Shown here: one piece after another, positions 8,939-16,397 of the stretch | Layout: every line of letters starts with the position of its first letter | How positions within the stretch are numbered: position 1 is the first letter of the stretch | Assembly (NCBI RefSeq): GCF_014645535.1 | Contig: NZ_BMLX01000001.1 | Span: forward strand, 1,171,169 to 1,235,168 | Length of the DNA: 64,000 bases | Direction: 5' to 3' | Source of the DNA: Silvimonas iriomotensis | Lineage (GTDB): Bacteria; Pseudomonadota; Gammaproteobacteria; Burkholderiales; Chitinibacteraceae | The notes under the pieces: generated by a model | What the model was told of the DNA's origin: nothing | What the model saw: the letters and a program-made list of their open reading frames with translations, nothing else | Database searches by the model: none | Translations under genes and position numbers: made by a program

Positions 8939-9526
8939 ATGGCAGGGGTAAGGCAATTTGATGAAGAACAAGCCCTGGAAAAAGCGCTGGAATACTTCTG
9001 GCAAAAGGGCTTTGCCGCGGCATCCATGCCGGAACTGGCTGCGGCAACGGGCGTGCAGCGCGGGTCGCTCTACAACGCGTATCAGGGAAAAGAGAATCTG
9101 TTCCTGAAGGTGTTCGAGATGTACTCAAACCGGTTCTTGCAACAGGTAGAACAAACCCTGACTGCACCTGATTTGCGCCAGGCACTGGAAGATTTTTTTG
9201 AGTTTGTTATCGGGTCCATGACCATGGGCTCCCCCACTCGCGGCTGCCTATCGACCAAAACAGCCTTCACGGGTGATCAACTGGAAGAGCCAGTGGCCGA
9301 GGTGCTCAGGGGAATGCTCAACCGACTTGAACGCATTCTTGCTTCCAGCCTGAAGTCCAAGGAAAGCCAGTCAACTTTGACTTGCTCGCCGGAGAGTGCG
9401 GCACGGCTACTGGTGACCTTTACCCGGGGGTTGGTAGTTATTGAGCGTGTATATCAGGACACAGACCGTTTAAAAGCAACGGCGTTTTCCCTACTGGATA
9501 TTCTCATTGCGTCGCGCAGCGGCTGA
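8939..9526 (+). CDS. TetR/AcrR-family transcriptional regulator
   Basis: This 195-residue protein has an N-terminal TetR DNA-binding domain: FWQKGFAAASMPELAAATG then VQRGSLYNAYQGKENLF, a helix-turn-helix followed by the typical GSLYxxYxxKExLF. The C-terminal ligand domain contains SPTRGCLSTKTAF, as in the YxaF/LmrA-like group. A ribosome-binding site GAGGGG is 7 bases upstream. It is divergent from an MFS transporter and probably represses both itself and that gene through the two palindromes. The ligand is unknown. Confidence 0.93.
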   Translation: MAGVRQFDEEQALEKALEYFWQKGFAAASMPELAAATGVQRGSLYNAYQGKENLFLKVFEMYSNRFLQQVEQTLTAPDLRQALEDFFEFVIGSMTMGSPTRGCLSTKTAFTGDQLEEPVAEVLRGMLNRLERILASSLKSKESQSTLTCSPESAARLLVTFTRGLVVIERVYQDTDRLKATAFSLLDILIASRSG

Positions 9527-9594
9527 AAATCGCATTGCAGCCGTGAGCCAAGGTGAATATAGGCCAAGACGTTGGAAACGCTGTTGATTTGCAC

Positions 9595-9636
9595 TGAATC
9601 CTGACCCACCTTTTGCATCGAATTCTGACCCACCTG
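9595..9636. repeat. Two copies of a GAATnCTGACCCACC repeat, possible IS21-family end remnant
   Basis: GAATCCTGACCCACCTTTT and GAATTCTGACCCACCTGAT lie 24 bases apart. Repeated TGACCCA motifs at one edge are typical of the terminal regions of some IS21 (istA/istB) elements. No transposase is left here, so this would be a scar. The IS21 link rests on my memory of such ends, not a search. Confidence 0.4.
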
Positions 9637-9647
9637 ATGGACCCTTT

Positions 9648-9890
9648 TCAGGGGGTGGGTTCCAGTTGGGCCCGCCCCAAATCCAAGACGCGAGCGTCCC
9701 CAATGGTAATGCGCAATGTCTTACCAAAGAGCCGGGACTCAAACACGTACGCTCGAGAGCCCGACTGTGTCACGCGCAAACCCAATCCTGGTGTTTTCGC
9801 ATCCCAGAAAATACTTTGCTGTTTTCCATCTTCGCAACGGTACGCACTGATTCTCGTAACGGTAAAGTTTTCCTTCTTCATCTCAATCAT
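9648..9890 (-). pseudogene. Truncated tyrosine recombinase: N-terminal Arm (DUF4102-like) domain only
   Basis: Reading from the ATG at 9890, the 80 codons match the Arm-binding start of phage and island integrases: FTVTRISAYRCEDGKQQSIF, then WDAKTPGLGLRVTQSGSRAY and LFGKTLRITIGDARVLDL. Complete enzymes have about 400 residues with a catalytic R..HxxR..Y domain; here the frame ends at once near IS-like repeats. It is the broken remainder of an integrase. Four 11-bp repeats abut its start and a tRNA-like site lies 170 bases upstream, the usual position of an attachment site. Confidence 0.75.
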
Positions 9891-9933
9891 CGTGTAGGCA
9901 TCGTGTAGGCATCGTGTAGGCATCGTGTAGGCA
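9890..9933. repeat. Four perfect 11-bp tandem repeats (TCGTGTAGGCA)
   Basis: The unit TCGTGTAGGCA occurs four times without a break, ending where the integrase fragment begins. Eleven bases are close to one helical turn, so the units face the same side of the DNA. They could be recombinase or excisionase arm sites, or slippage at a decaying locus. Confidence 0.9.
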
Positions 9934-10055
9934 AACCCTATCAATTTCGGTACCAACAAGTCAACATCATAATCCTCCACAAATCTAACAAATACATTAA
10001 AATCATAGCCATACAAAAATAAATAAAGATCTATCCACATTGATCCATGAAAAAA
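9934..10055. other. AT-rich intergenic DNA of probable foreign origin
   Basis: This stretch is much richer in A and T than its surroundings and has no supportable gene. It lies between the integrase remnant and the tRNA-like site, consistent with a leftover of an integrated element. Confidence 0.5.
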
Positions 10056-10099
10056 CACTCGGATTTCTAATCCGGACTTAATGGTTGGTTGATTGCAGG
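10056..10099 (+). pseudogene. tRNA-Arg(TCT)-like 3' half, probable attachment-site remnant
   Basis: Bases 10059-10075 fold as an anticodon arm: stem TCGGA/TCCGG (one G-T pair) around the 7-base loop TTTCTAA, with T at position 33, anticodon TCT and A at 37. Downstream, TTGGTTGATTGCA resembles a T-arm (TTGGTTCGATTCCA) with one base lost. No acceptor 5' half or D-arm is present upstream. Integrases commonly target tRNA 3' halves, and an integrase remnant lies beside it. It is too degenerate to be a working tRNA. Confidence 0.45.
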
Positions 10100-10126
10100 A
10101 AAAAACCGGGCTCTGCCCGGTTTTTT
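10100..10126. terminator. Rho-independent terminator, bidirectional
   Basis: A-rich flank, CCGGGC stem, TCT loop, GCCCGG and six T. It follows the tRNA-like remnant directly, as a tRNA gene terminator would. Confidence 0.8.
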
Positions 10127-10224
10127 CTTTTTCAGGCGGATCTGGTACTGGGTGATGCGCAGGATGCGCTGGCAATCTGGGGCCGGACCCGGTTAGACTC
10201 ATTCGTCATATTCATGTCTGATGC

Positions 10225-10590
10225 ATGGCAAACCCGATCATGAGTCAACAAACCAGTCTCGCGCGCTTTCAGGCCTATCTGCTGGCGTACGAACAAAAGA
10301 ACATCGACGACATTGCCGCCATGCTTGCGAGTGACGTCACACTGCGTGACTGGAAAATCTGCGTGCAGGGCAAGGAAGCCGCACTGGCAGAAACCCGTGC
10401 CAATTTCGCAGCGGCCCAAAGCATCCAGATCGACATCCTGCGTGTTTATGAGTCGGCCAGTGCGGTCGCGGGCGAACTGCGCATTATGGTTGATGGTCAT
10501 ATCGAGTTGTTTGTCGTCGACGCCGTCGATTTCAACGCTGCGGGCCAGATCAGCGCGATCCGGGCCTTTCTGGGCAGAGGCGACGCCTGA
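10225..10590 (+). CDS. NTF2/SnoaL-like (ketosteroid-isomerase-fold) protein
   Basis: This 121-residue protein has the size and pattern of the NTF2-like fold: an N-terminal helix pair (FQAYLLAYEQKNIDDIAAML) followed by strands ending in a hydrophobic sheet (ELFVVDAVDFNAAGQISAI). Many such proteins are small hydrolases or isomerases or bind ligands; no catalytic residues can be assigned. A second in-frame ATG at 10240 (MSQQTS) is an equally good start, and neither has a clear ribosome-binding site. It lies between an integration scar and a broken acetyltransferase gene. Confidence 0.7.
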   Translation: MANPIMSQQTSLARFQAYLLAYEQKNIDDIAAMLASDVTLRDWKICVQGKEAALAETRANFAAAQSIQIDILRVYESASAVAGELRIMVDGHIELFVVDAVDFNAAGQISAIRAFLGRGDA

Positions 10591-10644
10591 TGCCGCCACC
10601 GCGCTGATCCCGGCGCACCATGCCAGAACGCCACCCCAGGCTGG

Positions 10645-11175
10645 ATGACCATGAACCTTGCCACGGCCGCCCTTGAACATGCCGAACAGATTGCCAGACT
10701 GCATTCAGCAAGCTGGCAAGCCACTTATGCAGATGTCCTGACTCCGGACTATCTGGCCCTCACCGCGCCCGCCGAGCGCAAGGCTATCTGGCAGCAGCGC
10801 CTGTACAAACCCCGATCCAACCAGATTGTGCTGGTCGCGCACGCCAACGGGCAGTTGCAAGGCTTTGCCTGCGCCTATGCTGGCGAACACGCCGAATGGG
10901 GCTCTTATCTGGATAATCTGCATGTCGCCCACGGCCACCAGGGCTAGGGCATCGGGCAACGGTTGCTGCGCGCGATTGCCCTCCGCTGCGAAGCGCGCCA
11001 GCCGGGGCTAGGCATGTATTTGCTGGTCAACCAGACCAATCAGCGGGCGCAGGGCTTTTACACCAGTCTGGGCGCGCATAACGCACAAACTTCGGTCTGG
11101 AGCGCGCCGGATGGTTCTACCGTGCCGACCTTCATCTACCGCTGGGCCAGTATCGCCACGCTGATCGGCGCTTGA
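10645..11175 (+). pseudogene. GNAT-family N-acetyltransferase interrupted by an in-frame amber codon
   Basis: The frame from 10645 encodes a GNAT domain (AEQIARLHSASWQATYADVL, then YLDNLHVAHGHQG). A TAG at 10945-10947 interrupts it, and the same frame continues with GIGQRLLRAIALRCEARQPG and NQRAQGFYTSLG to 11175. The stop falls exactly in the acetyl-CoA pyrophosphate-binding motif, which would read HQGxGIGQRLL. One base change from a sense codon explains it, so this is a recent pseudogene, a sequencing error, or a suppressed codon. Without the stop the protein would have about 176 residues, normal for the family. Confidence 0.85.
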
Positions 11176-11664
11176 ACAGCATGCACGAACGGACCACGCC
11201 CGTTCAGACCCGCAAGACCCCACACTCCCCGCCACTGTTGTAATCCGTATAACGGAATGACCTGACCCGTACCGCTTTTGCCGCTATGGACAAAACCGGT
11301 TTGGGCCCTCTCCCCATGCACCTTTCCGGCGTTTTCTTTGCACCAATCTGATGCGGAAGATAAGCATATTGCTGTATTTGAAATCGGTTTCATCGCTGTG
11401 CAGTATCGCCCATCCGCGGACAAGCCCCTGATTCATATGTTCATTTGTAATTATCGCCTGCTGGACACAGGTGATGGCTGGCCCGCGGTACGTTGAACCG
11501 GTATGGATCATCTGGAGCTGCCAATCCGGTCGTCGAACCGGAAATATCACTTGATAAACACGCCGCGCAACATGCCCGCATGGGTGTGGCGGCATCGCCT
11601 GACCGGGGGCCTTGAGCCTCAATAAAAGCGGCAGGTGATCAAAACAGTCTGGAGGAGTTTTTGC
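11176..11664. other. Intergenic stretch without a supportable gene
   Basis: About 490 bases separate the broken acetyltransferase from the beta-helix lipoprotein gene. Short open frames here have no family features or ribosome-binding sites. The only clear signal is the GGAGG at 11651-11655 serving the next gene. Confidence 0.6.
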
Positions 11665-13485
11665 ATGAAATGTCGTTCCCGGCAATACCTTGCGCTTGGT
11701 GCACTCAGTGCGCTGACGCTGGCCCTGGCGGCCTGCGGTGGGGGTAGCAGCAACCCGAGCACTGAAACCGCCGCCCCCAGCGCGGCGGCTGATCCGTCTG
11801 CGGCCAAACCCAAAGTAGACTTCGGCCCCAATGTGCTGATCTTCGATCCTGGCATGGACCCTGCAGCCATTCAGACCCAGGTCGATATCGTCTATTCGCA
11901 GCAACATGCCAACCAGTTCGGGCCCAATCGCTACGCCTTGATGTTCAAGCCCGGCACCTACCCGGTTGATGTGAACGTCGGGTTCTACACCCATGTGATC
12001 GGTCTGGGCAGCTCGCCCGATGATGTCCAGGTGAATGATCTGCATGTCGAAGCCGACTGGCTCAATGCCAGCCAGGATGCCACGCAGAATTTCTGGCGCT
12101 CGGCAGAGAACCTCTCGGTCCAGCATCCGGCCAATGTATCGCCTTACCCGGTGCGCTGGGCCGTGTCGCAAGCAGCGCCCATGCGGCGCGTTCATATCAA
12201 GGGCGATGCCTTTTTGAGTTCGCCGTGGTGCGGGTGGTCCAGCGGTGGCTTTATGGCCGATACGCTGATTGATGGCCAGATCAATTCTTGCTCACAACAG
12301 CAGTGGTTCAGCCGCAATGACGAATGGACCTCGTGGGTGGGTGGCGTCTGGAACATGGTGTTTGTCGGGGTGCAAAATGCCCCGGCAGCCGGCACCTGGC
12401 CGACCTCGCCGTATACCGTGGTCGCCCAGACCCCGGTCATGCGTGAAAAACCGTTCCTGACCATTGATGGCAACGGCAACTACAGCGTGTTTGTGCCAGC
12501 CCTCAATGCCAACACCACCGGCACCACATGGCATGGCCATGCCGCCGCAGGGACCTCTTTGCCGATCAGCCAGTTCTATATCGCCAAAGAGAACGTGGAT
12601 ACGGCCAAGACCATCAACGCGGCACTGGCCAAAGGTCTGAACCTGATTTTCACGCCGGGCGTGTATCACCTGACCGATACCATCCGCGTGACCCGGGCCG
12701 ATACCGTGGTGCTGGGTCTGGGCGTGGCCACGCTGGAAGCCGATACCGGGCTGGATGCCATGGACGTAGCCGATGTCGATGGCGTGAAGATCTCCGGCCT
12801 GTTGTTTGAAGCCGGCACGACCTCCTCGCCCGCGCTGTTGAAGGTGGGTTCGTCGGTCACCGGCGTCAGTCACGCTGCTGATCCGATCTGCCTGTATGAC
12901 ATTTATGCCCGTATCGGCGGCCAGATCGCCGGCAAGGCGCATACAGCGGTAGAGATCAACGCCAACAACGTCATTGGCGATGATTTCTGGCTGTGGCGCG
13001 CAGACCATGGTGATATCGGCCTGACGACCACGGGCTGGACCGTCAACCCGGCGGCCAACGGGCTGGTGGTCAATGGCGACAATGTCACCATGTACGGTCT
13101 GGCGGTGGAACACTTCGAGCAATTCCAGACCTTGTGGAACGGGAACGGCGGTAGCGTGTACTTCTATCAAAGTGAAGAGCCGTATGACGTCCCCAACCAG
13201 GCGGCATGGATGAATGGCACCGAAAACGGTTACCCGTCGTACAAGGTGGCCGATACCGTGACCACGCACAAGGCGTTCGGGGTGGGTATCTACGGGTTTA
13301 ACTTTGTCACCACCGACCGCACGGTATCGCTGGCCAATGCCATTGAAGCACCGCAACAGCCGGGGGTGAGCTTCACCAACCTGGTCACCGTGGCGCTGGA
13401 TGGCAACAGCCTGATCAGCAACGTGATCAACAACACGGGCGGTAGCAATATCGGCCAGAACGGCGCGGTGGCAAGTTATCCGTAA
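11665..13485 (+). CDS. Secreted right-handed beta-helix lipoprotein, possible polysaccharide-active protein
   Basis: This 606-residue protein begins with a lipoprotein signal (LALAACGGGSS; Cys at about residue 24) and a low-complexity Ser/Ala/Pro linker. The rest has pectate-lyase-like beta-helix character: stretches such as RYALMFKPGTYPVDVNVGFY and AKGLNLIFTPGVYHLTDTIR recur in two similar halves. Close relatives, often labelled adenylyl cyclase or coagulation factor 5/8-like, occur in actinomycetes. I infer carbohydrate binding or cleavage at the cell surface; no catalytic residues are proved. The start has GGAGG 9 bases upstream; the frame opens 10 codons earlier without such a site. Confidence 0.75.
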   Translation: MKCRSRQYLALGALSALTLALAACGGGSSNPSTETAAPSAAADPSAAKPKVDFGPNVLIFDPGMDPAAIQTQVDIVYSQQHANQFGPNRYALMFKPGTYPVDVNVGFYTHVIGLGSSPDDVQVNDLHVEADWLNASQDATQNFWRSAENLSVQHPANVSPYPVRWAVSQAAPMRRVHIKGDAFLSSPWCGWSSGGFMADTLIDGQINSCSQQQWFSRNDEWTSWVGGVWNMVFVGVQNAPAAGTWPTSPYTVVAQTPVMREKPFLTIDGNGNYSVFVPALNANTTGTTWHGHAAAGTSLPISQFYIAKENVDTAKTINAALAKGLNLIFTPGVYHLTDTIRVTRADTVVLGLGVATLEADTGLDAMDVADVDGVKISGLLFEAGTTSSPALLKVGSSVTGVSHAADPICLYDIYARIGGQIAGKAHTAVEINANNVIGDDFWLWRADHGDIGLTTTGWTVNPAANGLVVNGDNVTMYGLAVEHFEQFQTLWNGNGGSVYFYQSEEPYDVPNQAAWMNGTENGYPSYKVADTVTTHKAFGVGIYGFNFVTTDRTVSLANAIEAPQQPGVSFTNLVTVALDGNSLISNVINNTGGSNIGQNGAVASYP

Positions 13486-13507
13486 CCTGTCTGCATCGTG
13501 ATGCACA

Positions 13508-13539
13508 CTGCCCCGGGGCTTGCCTCGGGGCAGTTTTTT
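13508..13539 (+). terminator. Rho-independent terminator of the beta-helix lipoprotein gene
   Basis: Stem CTGCCCCGGGGC / GCCTCGGGGCAG with a minimal loop, followed by six T, 23 bases after the stop codon. Confidence 0.9.
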
Positions 13540-13716
13540 ATGGCGGCCCACGACTGCCGTTTGCCCCGCACATTGTCACGGTTGCTGTCCCGTTTGCGAC
13601 AGCGCCCGGCTTGCGTCGCGCTCAAACCCGCAGCCTGCGTGCGCCTGATACTGGCATGCCTTCTGCTCAGTGACGGTCTCGACATCAACCTGACCGACAC
13701 TTGAGGGGAAAACAGC

Positions 13717-14475
13717 ATGGATCTGCAACTTGAAGGAAAGCGCGCACTGGTCACCGGGGGCAGCAAGGGCATTGGCAAAGCCATCGCCCGGCAACTGGCG
13801 CTGGAAGGCGCCGATGTCGTCATTGCCGCGCGGGGCCAGGCCGAGCTGGAGCATGCGGCAAGGACTCTGGCGGCTGAAACCGGTCGCAAGATCATTGCGG
13901 TAGTAGCCGACACCGGCAGCACGGATTCGGTCAACGCTCTCGTCGCCCATGCTGTCGAGGCGCTGGGTGGCGTGGAAATTCTGGTCAACGCCGCCGCAGT
14001 GCCCGGCGGTATATCGCCAGCGCGCAAGCTGGCTGAAGTGATCGACGAAGAAGCGCTGCTGGATGTCGACCTGAAAGTGATCGGTTATCTGCGCACCGCC
14101 CGCGCAGTTGAACCCCACCTGCGCGCCAGTGGCTGGGGCCGGATCATCAATATCGGCGGGCTGGCGCTCTACCGTACCGGTCGCCCCATTGCCAGCCTGC
14201 GCAATGCCGGCGTCGCCGCCATCAGCAAGAATCTGGCCGATGAACTGGGCCCGCATGGCGTCAGCGTGGTCACCGTTCACCCGGGCCTGACCCGCACCGA
14301 GCGCACCGATGCCGAAACCGAACGCAGCGCGCCCCAGCACAACACCATTGGCCGCATTGTGGATGCCACTGAGATTGCCGACATCGTGGCGTTTCTGGCC
14401 TCGCCCCGCAGTACGGCACTCAATGGCGCAGTGCTGACTGCGGGCGGCGGTATTCCCGGCGTGATCCAGTACTAG
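13717..14475 (+). CDS. SDR-family oxidoreductase with non-canonical active site
   Basis: This 252-residue protein is a short-chain dehydrogenase/reductase by its N-terminal nucleotide-binding motif TGGSKGIG, by LVNAAAVPGG after the fourth strand, and by the ending ASPRSTALNGAVLTAGGG. The catalytic Ser-Tyr-Lys set is not recognisable: the Ser region reads INIGGLALY and the usual YxxxK is replaced by ASLRN in IASLRNAGVAAISKNLADEL. Such divergent members are known and may use other residues or only bind cofactor. GAGGGG lies 9 bases before the ATG. It stands alone between two terminator-like regions, so its substrate is unknown. Confidence 0.9.
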   Translation: MDLQLEGKRALVTGGSKGIGKAIARQLALEGADVVIAARGQAELEHAARTLAAETGRKIIAVVADTGSTDSVNALVAHAVEALGGVEILVNAAAVPGGISPARKLAEVIDEEALLDVDLKVIGYLRTARAVEPHLRASGWGRIINIGGLALYRTGRPIASLRNAGVAAISKNLADELGPHGVSVVTVHPGLTRTERTDAETERSAPQHNTIGRIVDATEIADIVAFLASPRSTALNGAVLTAGGGIPGVIQY

Positions 14476-14613
14476 CGCCTATCACCCAGACCTGCCGCGA
14501 TGCGCTTTGCGGCCGCGGGAGGTCTGCGCACCTTTGAGCACACGTTTCAAGCAATGCCAACAAGCCTTGCCAGATCAAAAACTTGCCGGATCACGCCCGC
14601 CCCTACAAACACA

Positions 14614-14650
14614 TTAGTTATAACAACAGCATTTTATATAATTTATATAA
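14614..14650 (+). promoter_or_regulatory. Probable promoter and AT-rich repeat upstream of the ABC transporter genes
   Basis: TATAAT (14637-14642) with TTAGTT 17 bases upstream lies about 100 bases before the substrate-binding gene. The self-complementary octamer TTATATAA occurs twice one base apart (14634-14641 and 14643-14650) over the -10 box, and GTTATAAC sits just upstream. This could be a regulator site or simply an AT-rich promoter. Confidence 0.5.
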
Positions 14651-14743
14651 ATTTAATGGATTGCTTAAGATGCGGTGCATGGCGCTTCACCAGCGCCCAG
14701 GCAGTAACCCGCACCGCACACTTTTATTCGTCGGAACAACACC

Positions 14744-15565
14744 ATGAAAATCAAAACCCAGGTACTTGCTCTGCTGCTGCTCGGTCTGGCCTCTGGCGCG
14801 GCCATGGCCGATAAACTCGATGACATCAAGAAAGCCGGCGTGCTGCGCGTCGCCGCGTTCGACGGCAACCCGCCGTTTGGCTTTGTCGATGAAAAAACCC
14901 ACAAAATCATTGGCCTGGATGTCGATTACGCCCAGGAAGTGGCCAAACGCCTTGGCGTCAAACTGGAGATCGTCCCGACCAACCCGGCCAACCGCATTCC
15001 GCTGTTGACTGCCAACAAGGTGGATCTGGTCTTCGCCAACTTCACCATCACCCCGGAACGCGCCAAAGTCATTGATTTCAGCGTGCCGTATTTTGCCTCC
15101 GGCCAGCAGTTCCTGGCACGCAAGGGCACACTCAAGTCGCCTGAGCAGATCGCCAGCTTGCGTGTCGGCGCCGACAAGGGCACCACCATGGAAGCCACCC
15201 TGCGCGAGAAATACCCCAATGCCACCGTGGTGCTGTACGACGACACGCCCTTTGCGCTGACCGCCCTGCGCAACGGCAACGTGCAGGCCATTACGCAAGA
15301 TGGCTCCAAGCTGGTGGCCATTCTGGGCAACCTGCCTGACAAGGACAAATATGAAATCCCGGGGTTTTCCATTTCTGAAGAACTGGAAGGCGTGGGCGTA
15401 CCCAAAGGGGAAACCCGGCTGGTTGCCTATTTGAACGACACCCTGAAGGACCTGGAAAAGAACGGCACCGCCAGCAAGATTTATGACCGCTGGTTTGGTC
15501 CGGACACCAAAGCGCCGCTGCCACGGCTGTTCAAGATCGGTGATGCGCACATCCGCACCCAGTAA
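14744..15565 (+). CDS. Amino-acid ABC transporter substrate-binding protein (family 3)
   Basis: This 273-residue periplasmic protein has a signal peptide (LALLLLGLASGAAMA) and the bilobal type II binding fold of polar amino-acid receptors: GVLRVAAFDGNPPFGFVDE, DVDYAQEVAKRLG and ANFTITPERAKVIDFSVPY are family hallmarks. It captures a solute for the two permeases encoded downstream. A strong terminator between it and the permeases probably gives excess binding protein. The family includes arginine, glutamine and cystine receptors; the ligand cannot be fixed. Confidence 0.93.
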   Translation: MKIKTQVLALLLLGLASGAAMADKLDDIKKAGVLRVAAFDGNPPFGFVDEKTHKIIGLDVDYAQEVAKRLGVKLEIVPTNPANRIPLLTANKVDLVFANFTITPERAKVIDFSVPYFASGQQFLARKGTLKSPEQIASLRVGADKGTTMEATLREKYPNATVVLYDDTPFALTALRNGNVQAITQDGSKLVAILGNLPDKDKYEIPGFSISEELEGVGVPKGETRLVAYLNDTLKDLEKNGTASKIYDRWFGPDTKAPLPRLFKIGDAHIRTQ

Positions 15566-15623
15566 AGCCGTTGCCGATCCGGTACTTTCTTCGAGCTCTC
15601 CATCCACTGTCTGATAAAGACGC

Positions 15624-15651
15624 CGCGCCATCTTGATGGCGCGTTTTTTTT
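15624..15651 (+). terminator. Rho-independent terminator between binding protein and permease genes
   Basis: Nine-base stem CGCGCCATC/GATGGCGCG with a TT loop (the true loop is probably four bases) and eight T. It lies 58 bases after the binding-protein stop and just before the permease genes, so readthrough is needed for their expression unless another promoter exists. Confidence 0.9.
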
Positions 15652-15669
15652 GGAATGCGCGGTCTGCAC

Positions 15670-16395
15670 ATGTCTGCCGAACTACTCGCCCCCAAATACC
15701 TGGTCTGGATGGCCCATGGCCTGTTGATGACGGCCTGGATCGCCCTCATTGCCATTGCGTGCTCTACCCTGGCCGGCTTTGCCCTGGCACTGGCGCGGGA
15801 CGCCCAGGCCGGCGTGTGGCGAGGCCTGGCGCGGATTTACACGCTGGTCTTTCGCAATACCCCGCTGCTTATCCAGCTGTTTTTCTGGTACTTCGCCGCC
15901 CCCAATCTGTTGCCGGAAACCGCCATGCTCTGGCTGAACACGCCGCACCAGCTACAGCTGGCCGGTTTCACGCTGTCCTGGCCGTCGTTCGAGTTTCTGG
16001 CCGGCGCAGCCGGCTTGTCGCTCTACGCCACGGCCTTTGTGGCAGAAGACATCCGTTCCGGTATACGCGGCGTGCCGCGTGGCCAGTATGAGGCTGCCGC
16101 CGCCAGCGGGCTGACGCGCTGGCAGGTGCAGCGCTACGTGATCTTGCCGCAGGCGCTACGCCACGTTGTGTCGCCCTTGTTCGGGCAATACATGAATATC
16201 GTCAAGAATTCATCGCTGACCATGGGGATCGGGCTGGCCGAGCTCTCTTACACTTCGCGCCAGGTTGAAGCAGCCAGCTTCCTGACTTTTCAGGCCTTTG
16301 GCGTCGCTACGCTGGGTTATATCGGCCTGATTGCCGTGCTGGATGTACTGGCACGCCAGTTGCAACAACGTGTGGCCTTGCCGGCAAGGAACTGA
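15670..16395 (+). CDS. Amino-acid ABC transporter permease
   Basis: This protein of about 241 residues has several membrane helices and the family signature ARIYTLVFRNTPLLIQLFFW near the N-terminus. The EAA coupling loop reads QYEAAAASGLTRWQVQRYVI. It pairs with the permease encoded two bases downstream to form the membrane channel of a polar amino-acid importer. The frame also has an ATG at 15655, but that sits almost on the T-run of the terminator, so I prefer 15670. No ATPase gene accompanies it. Confidence 0.92.
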   Translation: MSAELLAPKYLVWMAHGLLMTAWIALIAIACSTLAGFALALARDAQAGVWRGLARIYTLVFRNTPLLIQLFFWYFAAPNLLPETAMLWLNTPHQLQLAGFTLSWPSFEFLAGAAGLSLYATAFVAEDIRSGIRGVPRGQYEAAAASGLTRWQVQRYVILPQALRHVVSPLFGQYMNIVKNSSLTMGIGLAELSYTSRQVEAASFLTFQAFGVATLGYIGLIAVLDVLARQLQQRVALPARN

Positions 16396-16397
16396 CC

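Noticed and set aside
9890-9933. CRISPR array
   Set aside because: The units are 11 bases with no spacers; this is a simple tandem repeat.
11278-11496. 72-codon frame between the broken GNAT and the beta-helix lipoprotein gene
   Set aside because: Composition is not protein-like and no start signal is visible.
12292-13551. Long minus-strand open frame opposite the beta-helix lipoprotein gene
   Set aside because: Low-complexity His/Arg-rich antisense translation with no domain.
14484-14532. CAGACCT/AGGTCTG inverted repeat after the SDR gene as a terminator
   Set aside because: The loop is long and no T-run follows, so a terminator call is not supported.
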